5,617 bases of DNA, taken from NCBI GenBank assembly GCA_013821025.1, contig JACDHN010000192.1, forward strand, positions 1-5,617. Reading direction: 5' to 3'. This stretch comes from Acidimicrobiia bacterium. GTDB lineage: Bacteria > Actinomycetota > Acidimicrobiia > Acidimicrobiales > Ilumatobacteraceae. This document shows, one piece after another, positions 1-5,617 of this stretch. A program made the translations under genes and the position numbers. The notes beneath the pieces are model-generated. The model ran no database searches. It saw only the letters and a list, made by a program, of their open reading frames with translations, and was not told where the DNA came from. Each line of letters starts with the position of its first letter. Position 1 is the stretch's first letter.

Positions 1-742
1 GGGCCTGATGGAGCTGGCCGACGTGGCCTATGTCGGCACCGGCGTGCTCGGTTCTGCGCTCGGTATGGACAAGGCGATGGCCAAGCGGGTGCTCGCCTCG
101 GCCGGCATCCCACAGGCCCGCGCCATCGCCTTCGACGAGTTCGAGCGGTCGGCGGCACTCGAGCTCCGAATCGTCGACGAGCTTCGCCTGCCGTGCTTCG
201 TGAAGCCGGCCAACATGGGGTCGTCGGTCGGTGTGTCCAAGGCCCGCTCGCCCGAGGAGCTGACTTCAGCGATCGACCTGGCGCTGTCGTACGACTCGTG
301 GGTGGTCGTGGAGGAGGCCGTCATCGGCCGTGAGATCGAAGTCGGGGTGCTCGGCAACGAGGAACCAGTGGCTTCGGTAGCCGGCGAGATCGTCCCAGGC
401 GACGAGTTCTACAGCTACGAGGACAAGTACGTCACCGATGGCGCCCAACTGCTCGTGCCGGCGCCGCTGTCCGACACAGAGATGGCCGACGTTCGGGAGC
501 TCGCCGTGCAGGTTTTTCGCACGCTGCGCTGCCATGGGCTCGCCCGCGTCGACTTCTTCTACGAAGAAGGCGGGCGAGGTTTTCTTTGCAACGAGGTCAA
601 CACGATGCCCGGGTTCACGCCGATCTCGATGTACCCAAAGTTGTGGGCGGCCAGCGGCGTGCCCTACCCCGACCTGATCGACCGTCTGGTCGGCCTCGCC
701 CTCGAACGCCACGCCCACCGTCGCCGCAACACCAAGCACTGA
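1..742 (+). CDS. ddl: D-alanine--D-alanine ligase, C-terminal part (5' end outside window)
   Basis: ATP-dependent cytoplasmic ligase joining two D-alanines to make the dipeptide for peptidoglycan precursors. The reading frame is open from base 2 and the homology-like text (GLMELADVAYVGTGVLGSAL) starts before the first ATG at base 8, so the gene enters from the left and about 100-120 N-terminal residues are missing. Counting from the ATG at 8, visible ATP-grasp features are Lys66 in FVKPANMGSSVGV (ATP-binding lysine and glycine-rich loop), the omega-loop block EFYSYEDKY (133-141), and the metal-binding residues Asp182 (ARVDFF), Glu196 and Asn198 in NEVNTMPGFTP. The tyrosine-containing omega loop is of the D-Ala-D-Ala type, not the His-containing D-Ala-D-lactate type of VanA-like ligases. 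The C-terminus is complete and ends in a basic tail. The next reading frame begins about 8 bases after the stop, so co-transcription is possible. Family assignment is firm; which paralogue it is cannot be told. Confidence 0.96.
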   Translation, partial: GLMELADVAYVGTGVLGSALGMDKAMAKRVLASAGIPQARAIAFDEFERSAALELRIVDELRLPCFVKPANMGSSVGVSKARSPEELTSAIDLALSYDSWVVVEEAVIGREIEVGVLGNEEPVASVAGEIVPGDEFYSYEDKYVTDGAQLLVPAPLSDTEMADVRELAVQVFRTLRCHGLARVDFFYEEGGRGFLCNEVNTMPGFTPISMYPKLWAASGVPYPDLIDRLVGLALERHAHRRRNTKH

Positions 743-750
743 GCGGCGCC

Positions 751-1450
751 GTGACTGGGCCGTTCCCTTCACCCCGCCGGGGTTCCGTCCGACCGGGTCC
801 TGCGATGATCATCGGTGCCGCCGCCATCGGCGTGCTCGCCGTTCTGGCGACATGGCTGCCGTTGTTCTCTGACTCCATCTCCGGCGAGGATCCGGGCGCT
901 CGCCGACAGCGGCGCCGATTCGATCGTCTACGTGGTCGCCGGCGTGGTGGCGATCATCGCCAGCGGTCGGGTGTCGATGTCCGGCTCCGACGACGGTCGG
1001 CTTCGACATCCGTATGCCGGATTCGGCATCGTTGCCTCCTTCGCCGTGATCGTCGGTGTCATGCTGCCCCCGCTCGATTCTCCCATCGGCTTCGCGGACC
1101 GCAACTTCGATCAGGGCACCTGGTACACACAGACGGCGTACCTGGTGTTCGTCGCCTCTTTGGGACTCGCCGGCGGGGTCGGGTTCGCCCTGCAGACCAG
1201 ATGGGGGCTCGGTCTCGCCGCCGGCGCGTTCGTACCAACGGCGTGGGTCCTGCTCACGACGATCGGCGAGGACACGCAGGATGCGTTCAACTTCGGCATC
1301 GGAACCTTCCACCCGCTCTTCGCCATTGCCATCGTCGGCCAGGCGATCGCGCTCGTGCTCGGCGCGACTGCGCATCGTGCCGCCAAAGGCCGTGGCCGTG
1401 CGCCTTGGCGGCCGCCGTCTCCGACGAGCGAGTTCCCTCCGGCGCACTGA
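751..1450 (+). CDS. Multi-pass membrane protein of unknown function, apparently frameshifted
   Basis: I do not recognise this family. Helix 1 (about 808-868, IIGAAAIGVLAVLATWLPLF) lies in the frame of a GTG at 751 or an ATG at 805. The following five hydrophobic stretches (about 920-965, 1019-1078, 1136-1192, 1205-1264 and 1310-1375) lie in the +1 frame that stops at 1448-1450. The helix-1 frame has mostly G/C third positions, while the downstream frame read back over the same stretch gives an implausible Pro/Cys/Arg-rich N-terminus from a GTG at 815. Dropping one G from the GGG at 894-896 joins the frames smoothly as GEDPALADSGADSIVY, for a protein of about 232 residues (GTG751) or 214 (ATG805). 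A short hydrophilic loop rich in Asp/Asn/Gln (RNFDQGTWYTQ) lies between helices 3 and 4, and the C-terminus is basic and Pro-rich. No clear ribosome-binding site precedes either start. It could be a true pseudogene or a sequencing/assembly error. Confidence 0.7.
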
Positions 1451-1469
1451 GCCCCCGCACGGGGCGTCA
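1448..1469 (+). terminator. Possible weak terminator hairpin after membrane protein
   Basis: GCCCC (1451-1455) pairs with GGGGC (1461-1465) across a five-base loop. With G1466 bulged, TGA 1448-1450 can pair with TCA 1467-1469, so the stem takes in the stop codon. No T-run follows, so it is not a classical intrinsic terminator. The position directly at the end of a gene, facing a convergent neighbour, is the main argument for a termination or 3'-end role. Confidence 0.3.
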
Positions 1470-1651
1470 GTCCGGTCCGAGTTCTGGCAGACCGGTGACG
1501 GCAGGAACACCCTCGTCGCTGTACCGCTGAACAGGCCCACAGAGCCGATGAGCGCACACGCGTACCGGATGAGATCCTCGGACCACTTCCGGTTTGCGTT
1601 TTCGATCGACAGCTGACCGATCACACCCGAACGATGCCACCGACACCGCCA

Positions 1652-1675
1652 ACGGGTGACGGGTGACGGGTGACG
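1652..1675. repeat. 7-bp tandem repeat, about 3.4 copies
   Basis: ACGGGTG is repeated perfectly at 1652-1658, 1659-1665 and 1666-1672, followed by a partial ACG at 1673-1675. It sits in the 228-base spacer between convergent genes, four bases short of the stop codon of the TetR gene at 1679-1681. It is a direct repeat with no inverted partner. Likely a slippage-prone microsatellite; a role as a protein-binding array or in 3' processing is possible but unsupported. The rest of the spacer (1470-1651) shows nothing I can name. Confidence 0.85.
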
Positions 1676-1678
1676 CTC

Positions 1679-2284
1679 TTAGGGGCGGAGGGCGGCGGCG
1701 AGGTAGCGACGCAGCTCGTCACGGAGGCGGCGCAGGCCCGCTGCCGACGGGATCCAGCCCACGGCGCGCAGCGTCTCGGGCTCGGTGGCGATGCCCGTCA
1801 GGGTGGCGTAGGCGAGGGCGGCGATCAGCGCAGGGTCACCCTGGCGAAGCCGTCCCGCCGCCATCTCGGCACGGAGGTACGACGTGGCCCGCTCGATCAA
1901 CGGCTGGATGCCGGTGGCGAGCGCATCGGCCTGCGCCGTCGGTAACCGGCTGACCTCTCGGATCAATCCGAGTAGCGCCGGCCGGCGAACGGCAGGGCGG
2001 AACACGGCGCAGACCACCGCATCGACGCGATCGAGCGGATCGTCCGGCGCCGCCCGGACGGCCGCCTCGATCACGACGGCCAGTTGTTCGGCGGCGATTG
2101 CCAGCGCAGCGACCACGAGGTCGTCCTTGGAGGCGAACCAGTACAGCACGGTTTGCTTGCGGACCCCGACCACAGCGGCGATGTCATCGAGGGAGACGCC
2201 GTCAACGCCGCGAGTCCCGAACAGGTCGAGCGACGCCTCGAGGATTCGCCGGCGAGTGGACGCCACGTCGCTGCGCTCGCTCAT
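1679..2284 (-). CDS. TetR/AcrR-family transcriptional repressor
   Basis: A 201-residue DNA-binding regulator of usual TetR length. The N-terminal TetR_N domain covers about residues 8-62: the first helix TRRRILEASLDLFGTRG is followed by the helix-turn-helix with the family signature SLDDIAAVVGVRKQTVLYWF and then ASKDDL (31-56). The remaining residues form the variable, mostly helical ligand-binding and dimerisation domain, rich in Ala, Leu and Arg; the ligand cannot be deduced. The start is the ATG read from 2284, with AAGGA (plus-strand 2288-2292) three bases upstream, a rather short spacing. The gene is divergent from the acyl-CoA reductase/HAD gene, and a perfect 36-bp palindrome lies between the two starts. 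That is the classic arrangement for a TetR protein repressing itself and its neighbour. By context the inducer may be an acyl-CoA, fatty aldehyde or alcohol, or a related lipid; this is inference. Confidence 0.95.
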   Translation of the reverse strand: MSERSDVASTRRRILEASLDLFGTRGVDGVSLDDIAAVVGVRKQTVLYWFASKDDLVVAALAIAAEQLAVVIEAAVRAAPDDPLDRVDAVVCAVFRPAVRRPALLGLIREVSRLPTAQADALATGIQPLIERATSYLRAEMAAGRLRQGDPALIAALAYATLTGIATEPETLRAVGWIPSAAGLRRLRDELRRYLAAALRP

Positions 2285-2287
2285 CGG

Positions 2288-2292
2288 TCCTT
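2288..2292 (-). promoter_or_regulatory. Ribosome-binding site of the TetR gene
   Basis: On the minus strand AAGGA is followed by CCG and then the ATG at 2284-2282. The spacing is shorter than optimal, but the motif supports this start. It lies just outside the palindrome, in contrast to the other side, where no such motif fits before the GTG start. Confidence 0.55.
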
Positions 2293-2338
2293 GCTAGCAC
2301 GTCTCTACCATCTGGTAGAGACGTGCTAGACACTTGAT
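2291..2338. promoter_or_regulatory. Divergent promoter region overlapping the operator (elements tentative)
   Basis: All transcription signals for both genes should fall in or beside the 54 bases between starts unless they lie inside the opposite gene. Because the palindrome is symmetric, each direction carries the same TAGAGA (plus strand 2316-2321) that could act as a -10. TTGCTA at 2291-2296 could be a -35 for the rightward gene at a long 19-base spacing. Alternatively TAGACA at 2327-2332 sits exactly where a -10 would lie for a leaderless message starting at 2339. None of these matches consensus well; what is clear is that the operator leaves no independent room for a promoter, so binding would block both genes. 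Confidence 0.4.
2294..2329. promoter_or_regulatory. Perfect 36-bp inverted repeat, probable TetR operator
   Basis: The left arm CTAGCACGTCTCTACCA (2294-2310) is the exact reverse complement of the right arm TGGTAGAGACGTGCTAG (2313-2329), with the two bases TC at 2311-2312 between them. It sits in the only space between two divergent genes, nine bases from each start codon (2285-2293 and 2330-2338). TetR dimers bind inverted repeats that commonly overlap the promoters they repress. At 36 bp the site is longer than a single usual TetR half-site pair and could hold two dimers or have an inner core (CTACCA-TC-TGGTAG) and outer contacts. If transcribed, it could also form a 16-17-bp RNA hairpin. 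The palindrome itself is certain; its assignment to the adjacent TetR protein is a strong inference from position. Confidence 0.9.
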
Positions 2339-4684
2339 GTGATCGCAGAGGCCCTCGCAGGGCGCCGCATCGCCATTACCGGCGCCACCGGCTTCGTCGG
2401 CACGGCGCTCGTCGAGCGCCTGCTGCGCTCGGTGCCACGGTGCGAACTAGTGCTGCTGGTCCGAGACGGCAAGCGCTCGCCTGCCGCCCGGCGGACGCAG
2501 CGCGAGATCCTTGCCAACGATGCCTTCGATCGCCTGCGCGACGACCTAGCGGACACCAACGAGGACTTCGACGCCATGGCCGAACGTCGGGTCACGACGG
2601 TGGCAGGCGATGTGGGCAGGGACGGGCTCGGGCTCTCGGAGGACGATCGCGACGTGTTCACCACATGCGACGTGATCATCCACTCGGCGGCCACTGTGTC
2701 GTTCGATTCCCCGCTCGACGGTGCCGTGGAGACGAACCTGCTCGGTCCGACCCGCATCGTGCAGCTGCTCAACGCGGTTGACGCCACGCCGCACGTCGTT
2801 GCCGTCTCCACGTGTTACGTGGCGGGCAACCGGCGCGGCAACGCCCCCGAGCAACTCGTCAGCGCCGGCCCGTTCGACATCGGGCTCGATTGGCGCACCG
2901 AGGTGGCGGCGGCGCGCCGCATGCGTAGCGACGCCGAGGCGGCCAGCCGGACGTCCGACCGCCTCACCGGGTTTGCCAAGGCGGCGCGCACCGAGCTCGG
3001 CGCCGCTGGCGCCCCGGCGCTGTCGGCCAAGACCGAGCAGCTGCGCCAGCGGTGGGTCAAGGACCAGCTCGTCGAAGCCGGGCGGTCACGGGCGTCGAGC
3101 GTCGGTTGGCCCGATGCCTACGCGTTCACGAAGGCGCTCGGCGAGCAGGCGCTGACCGACTCGAAGGGCGACGTGCCCGTCAGCATCGTGCGTCCATCGA
3201 TCATCGAGTCGGCGCTGGCCGAGCCACGCCCTGGCTGGATCCGCGGCTTCCGCATGGCCGAGCCGGTGATCATCTCCTACGCCAGGGGCTTGCTTCGCGA
3301 GTTCCCCGGCGTCCCAGAAGGCACGGTCGACGTCATCCCCGTCGACATGGTCGTCGCCGCAATCATCGCCGTGGCGGCGCTCGGTCGCGAGCAGGCGCCG
3401 CCCATCGTGCAGGTGGCGTCGGGTGGCGTCAACCCCCTCAAGTACCGGGCGCTGGTCGACAATGTCAGTGGCTGGTTCGGCGAGCATCCGGTGTACGACG
3501 CCGAGGGTCAGCCGATCATCGTGCCCGAGTTCAGCTTCCCGGGCAGAGGACGAGTCCAGCGCCAGCTGCGCAGGGCGCAGACGGTGATCACTCGTGCCGA
3601 GAAGGTGCTGCAGGCACTTCCGCTGCGAGGCAGGCAGGCCGAGCTCTCGGCGACACTCGAAACCCGCCGCTTGGAGGTCGATCGGGCGGTGCAGTACGTC
3701 GAGCTGTACGGGCTCTACACCGAGTGCGAGGCGATCTACCAGGTCGACAATCTGCTCGACATGTGGGAACGGCTCGACGAGGCGGACCGCGGCCGCTTCG
3801 ATTTCGACCCGCGCCGGATCGACTGGCCCACGTACATCCGCGAGGTCCATCTTCCGTCGATCATCCAGCACGCCAGGGTGAAGACGACAGCGACAAAGAC
3901 CAGCACCGATCGCGCCAAGCGCCTGCGCCGTCAGGTGCTCGACCCGAAGCGCCAGGTGGCGGCGTTCGACCTGGAGAACACGTTGATCGCCAGCAACGTG
4001 GTCGAGAGCTACTCCTGGCTGGCGACACGCCGGCTCAACCGCCCCGAACGGCTCCGCTACGTCGCCAGGACCCTCACCGAGATCCCGACGCTGCTGCTGC
4101 TCGACCGGGCCGATCGCACGGACTTTCTGCGCCACTTCTACCGTCGCTACGAGGACGCCCCGGTTGCCCAGATCGACGAGGACGCCAAGGAGCTGCTGAC
4201 CCAGCTGATCATCACCAAGAGCTTCCCCGACGGCATCCGCCGCGTGCGTCAGCATCGGGCGCTCGGCCATCGCACGGTGTTGATCACGGGTGCCCTCGAC
4301 TTCGTCGTGGAGGGTCTACGGCCGCTGTTCGACGAGATCTTCGCCGCCGAGATGACGGTGCGCGCCGACGGCACGTACTCGGGTGAGATGGTGACCGTGC
4401 CGCCAACCGGTGAGACGAGGGCCCAGATCCTGGCCGACTACTGCGACGCCGAGGGGCTGCGCCTCGACGAGTGCGTCGCCTACGCCGACGCCTCGAGCGA
4501 TCTGCCGCTGCTCGAAGCGGTCGGCTTTCCTGTCGCCGTGAACCCCGAGACCCGTCTCGCCGCCGTGGCCCGCAAACGAGGCTGGCTCGTGGAGCACTGG
4601 GCCAAGGCGAGCGGCGGGCCACGATCGCTGCTGCCGATCGGGGGCCTGCTGGTGGAGCGCGAGCGCAACCGGAGCTTCAGGTGA
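2339..4684 (+). CDS. Fatty acyl-CoA reductase fused to HAD-IB phosphatase-like domain
   Basis: A 781-residue two-part protein. Residues about 8-400 are an extended SDR of the fatty acyl-CoA reductase type (NAD_binding_4): nucleotide loop TGATGFVG (14-21), HSAATVSFD (115-123), catalytic Ser157 in VSTCYV, Tyr261 and Lys265 in WPDAYAFTK, and the family motif IVRPSIIESALAEPRPGW (283-300). Residues about 455-512 resemble the Sterile/FAR_C domain (LLDMWERLDEADRGRFDFD, then IDWPTYI). Residues about 538-757 are a HAD-IB (phosphoserine phosphatase-like) domain: motif I FDLENT with nucleophile Asp544, motif II Thr650, motif III at Arg694, motif IV Asp717 and Asp721 (DASSDLPLLEAVGFPVAVN). Expected chemistry is NAD(P)H reduction of an acyl thioester to aldehyde or alcohol; the phosphatase substrate is unknown, and Glu546 and Arg694 replace the usual Asp and Lys. 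GTG 2339 is the only usual start codon between the in-frame stop at 2327-2329 and the nucleotide loop. No ribosome-binding site fits. The next gene overlaps by 4 bases. Confidence 0.9.
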   Translation: MIAEALAGRRIAITGATGFVGTALVERLLRSVPRCELVLLVRDGKRSPAARRTQREILANDAFDRLRDDLADTNEDFDAMAERRVTTVAGDVGRDGLGLSEDDRDVFTTCDVIIHSAATVSFDSPLDGAVETNLLGPTRIVQLLNAVDATPHVVAVSTCYVAGNRRGNAPEQLVSAGPFDIGLDWRTEVAAARRMRSDAEAASRTSDRLTGFAKAARTELGAAGAPALSAKTEQLRQRWVKDQLVEAGRSRASSVGWPDAYAFTKALGEQALTDSKGDVPVSIVRPSIIESALAEPRPGWIRGFRMAEPVIISYARGLLREFPGVPEGTVDVIPVDMVVAAIIAVAALGREQAPPIVQVASGGVNPLKYRALVDNVSGWFGEHPVYDAEGQPIIVPEFSFPGRGRVQRQLRRAQTVITRAEKVLQALPLRGRQAELSATLETRRLEVDRAVQYVELYGLYTECEAIYQVDNLLDMWERLDEADRGRFDFDPRRIDWPTYIREVHLPSIIQHARVKTTATKTSTDRAKRLRRQVLDPKRQVAAFDLENTLIASNVVESYSWLATRRLNRPERLRYVARTLTEIPTLLLLDRADRTDFLRHFYRRYEDAPVAQIDEDAKELLTQLIITKSFPDGIRRVRQHRALGHRTVLITGALDFVVEGLRPLFDEIFAAEMTVRADGTYSGEMVTVPPTGETRAQILADYCDAEGLRLDECVAYADASSDLPLLEAVGFPVAVNPETRLAAVARKRGWLVEHWAKASGGPRSLLPIGGLLVERERNRSFR
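4671..4674 (+). promoter_or_regulatory. Ribosome-binding site of the alcohol dehydrogenase gene
   Basis: GGAG lies within the last codons of the reductase/HAD gene, six bases before the GTG at 4681. The good spacing supports that start codon and the GTGA overlap as a translational-coupling junction. Confidence 0.6.
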
Positions 4685-5617
4685 AGGCCCTGCAAGTGAG
4701 GCGCAGCGTCCCACGCCTCGGCCTGGCCAGGGTGGCCTCGGCTGTCAGTTCCGGTGCCGCGGCCCGCGTGGGGCCGCTGCAGCTTCGCGACATCGACCCG
4801 CCCGAGATCCCCGGCGACGGCTGGCGGCACGTGCGCACCCGCTTGTCGGGGATCTGCGGCTCGGACCTGTCGCTCGTGGACGGCCACGCATCGCTGTACT
4901 TCGACGACTGGGTCAGCTTCCCGTTCGTGCCCGGCCATGAGGTGGTCGGCGAGCTGGACGACGGCACTCGCATCGTCCTGGAGCCCGTTCTTGGGCACGA
5001 GGCCAGAGGGTTCCCCGCTCCGTTCGACGGGGCCGCCCCCGCAGACGGCGATGACTACGCGCACCTCGCCACCGGTGCGCTGGAGCCGGGCATCCAGACC
5101 GGGTTCTGCCACTCCACGGGAGGTGGCTGGTCAACAGGTTTCGTCGCCCACGACACCCAACTCCACGCTCTACCCGATGACATGGGTGACGAAGCAGCGC
5201 TGCTGGTGGAGCCGTTCGCCGGCGGTATCCACGCTGCCCTACAGACGGTGGTCACCCTCGATGGGCGCCAGCGACCGACCGTGGCCGTGCTGGGCAGTGG
5301 CACCATGGGCCTCGCCGCCGTCGCAGGGCTGCGCCGTTACCTACCCGGCGTGATGATCGTGGTCGGCGCCCGCTATTCCCACCAGAGCCGGCTGGCCCGT
5401 CAGTTCGGCGCAGACGAGGTGGTGGCACCCGGTGAATTGCAGCGAGCCGTGCGCCGGGCAGTCGGCTGCCACATCGTCGGCGACTACCTTTCTGGCGGCG
5501 CCGACGCCACGATCGACGCCGTCGGCTCCTCGGAGTCGCTGACCGCCTGCCTGCGCATCACCAGACCGCGTGGCCGGGTGGTGATGATGGGAATGCCGGC
5601 AGAGGTGACCGTCGACC
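4681..5617 (+). CDS. Zinc-type medium-chain alcohol dehydrogenase, N-terminal part (3' end outside window)
   Basis: The frame is open from the GTG at 4681 to the right edge, giving 312 residues of a member of the medium-chain dehydrogenase/reductase (MDR) superfamily; most of such a protein is visible. Seen in order: an N-terminal extension (about 1-48), GROES-like domain with catalytic-zinc ligands Cys59 (GICGSD) and His86-Glu87 (PGHEVVGE), GFCHSTGGGWSTGFVAHDTQ (141-160), Glu177 in LLVEPFAGGIHAAL (a third zinc-ligand candidate as in polyol-type MDRs), and the Rossmann loop VLGSGTMG (203-210). The end of the second Rossmann strand (VVGARYSHQ) has no acidic residue, which leans to NADP(H), an inference. 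The region that normally holds four structural-zinc cysteines (about 101-135) contains none. GTGA overlap with the upstream stop and GGAG six bases before the start indicate an operon with the acyl-CoA reductase. Likely an alcohol/aldehyde oxidoreductase acting on its product or substrate; no specific name can be justified. Confidence 0.92.
   Translation, partial: MKALQVRRSVPRLGLARVASAVSSGAAARVGPLQLRDIDPPEIPGDGWRHVRTRLSGICGSDLSLVDGHASLYFDDWVSFPFVPGHEVVGELDDGTRIVLEPVLGHEARGFPAPFDGAAPADGDDYAHLATGALEPGIQTGFCHSTGGGWSTGFVAHDTQLHALPDDMGDEAALLVEPFAGGIHAALQTVVTLDGRQRPTVAVLGSGTMGLAAVAGLRRYLPGVMIVVGARYSHQSRLARQFGADEVVAPGELQRAVRRAVGCHIVGDYLSGGADATIDAVGSSESLTACLRITRPRGRVVMMGMPAEVTVD

Noticed and set aside
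400..430. Possible D-Ala-D-lactate (vancomycin-resistance type) ligase
   Set aside because: The omega loop reads EFYSYEDKY with tyrosines, as in D-Ala-D-Ala ligases, not the His-containing loop of VanA-like enzymes.
1604..1622. Small inverted repeat GATCG...CGATC in the convergent spacer
   Set aside because: A five-base stem with a nine-base loop and no T-run on either strand; too weak to call a terminator or an operator.
809..1624. Minus-strand open frame of 271 codons across the membrane-protein gene and the spacer
   Set aside because: The first 50 or so residues (bases about 1470-1624) look less biased than most shadow frames, but the remainder is an Arg-rich shadow of the membrane protein, with no family and no ribosome-binding support. 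A decayed gene fragment in 1470-1624 cannot be excluded.
2901..3120. Apparent insertion of a charged, Ala/Arg-rich segment between the catalytic Ser and the YxxxK motif of the reductase domain
   Set aside because: Longer than in animal reductases, but bacterial fatty acyl-CoA reductases of this type have a comparable helical segment ending in GWPxxY, so it is probably family-typical.
3086..4270. Long antisense open frame (394 codons) opposite the reductase/HAD gene
   Set aside because: It mirrors the codon bias of the sense gene; the translation has no domain, signal or plausible start context.
3052..4386. Long open frame (444 codons) on the plus strand inside the reductase/HAD gene
   Set aside because: It lies in another frame of a gene with clear motifs throughout; the product is Arg/Gly/Pro-rich with no recognisable domain, typical of an out-of-frame read in G+C-rich DNA.

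Overview
The window is uniformly G+C-rich, with strong G/C preference at third codon positions, GTG as well as ATG starts, and tightly packed genes. Together with the look of the proteins (Ddl, a bacterial-type fatty acyl-CoA reductase and an MDR dehydrogenase with an extended N-terminus), this suggests a high-G+C actinobacterium, possibly of the Acidimicrobiia. The phylum is a reasonable inference; the class is a guess from protein style. No tRNA, rRNA, IS element, CRISPR array or phage gene was seen.

Layout. (1) Bases 1-742, plus strand: the C-terminal two thirds of a D-alanine--D-alanine ligase (cell-wall precursor synthesis), entering from the left edge. (2) About 751-1450, plus strand: a small multi-pass membrane protein whose first membrane helix is in one reading frame and whose other five are in the next, so it appears to carry a +1 frameshift near 894-896. 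(3) 1451-1678: a spacer between convergent genes, with a GC hairpin just after the membrane-protein stop and a 7-bp tandem repeat beside the next gene's stop. (4) 1679-2284, minus strand: a TetR-family repressor. (5) 2285-2338: a short divergent control region dominated by a perfect 36-bp inverted repeat (17-bp arms, 2-bp centre). (6) 2339-4684, plus strand: a 781-residue fusion of a fatty acyl-CoA reductase (Rossmann domain plus a Sterile/FAR_C-like domain) with a HAD-IB phosphatase-like domain. (7) 4681 to the right edge, plus strand: a zinc-type medium-chain alcohol dehydrogenase that overlaps the previous gene by 4 bases and runs off the window.

The right-hand half reads as one regulated unit. 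A TetR repressor is transcribed away from a two-gene operon, and its probable operator lies between them, abutting the start of the reductase gene. An acyl-CoA reductase beside an alcohol/aldehyde dehydrogenase suggests long-chain acyl, aldehyde and alcohol interconversion, perhaps wax, fatty alcohol or unusual lipid metabolism, with an acyl-CoA or lipid-like molecule as possible inducer. The fused HAD domain hints at a phosphorylated intermediate or product, but two of its catalytic positions are substituted (Asp to Glu and Lys to Arg), so its activity is open. The pathway is inferred from domain content and context; the substrate cannot be read from the sequence.
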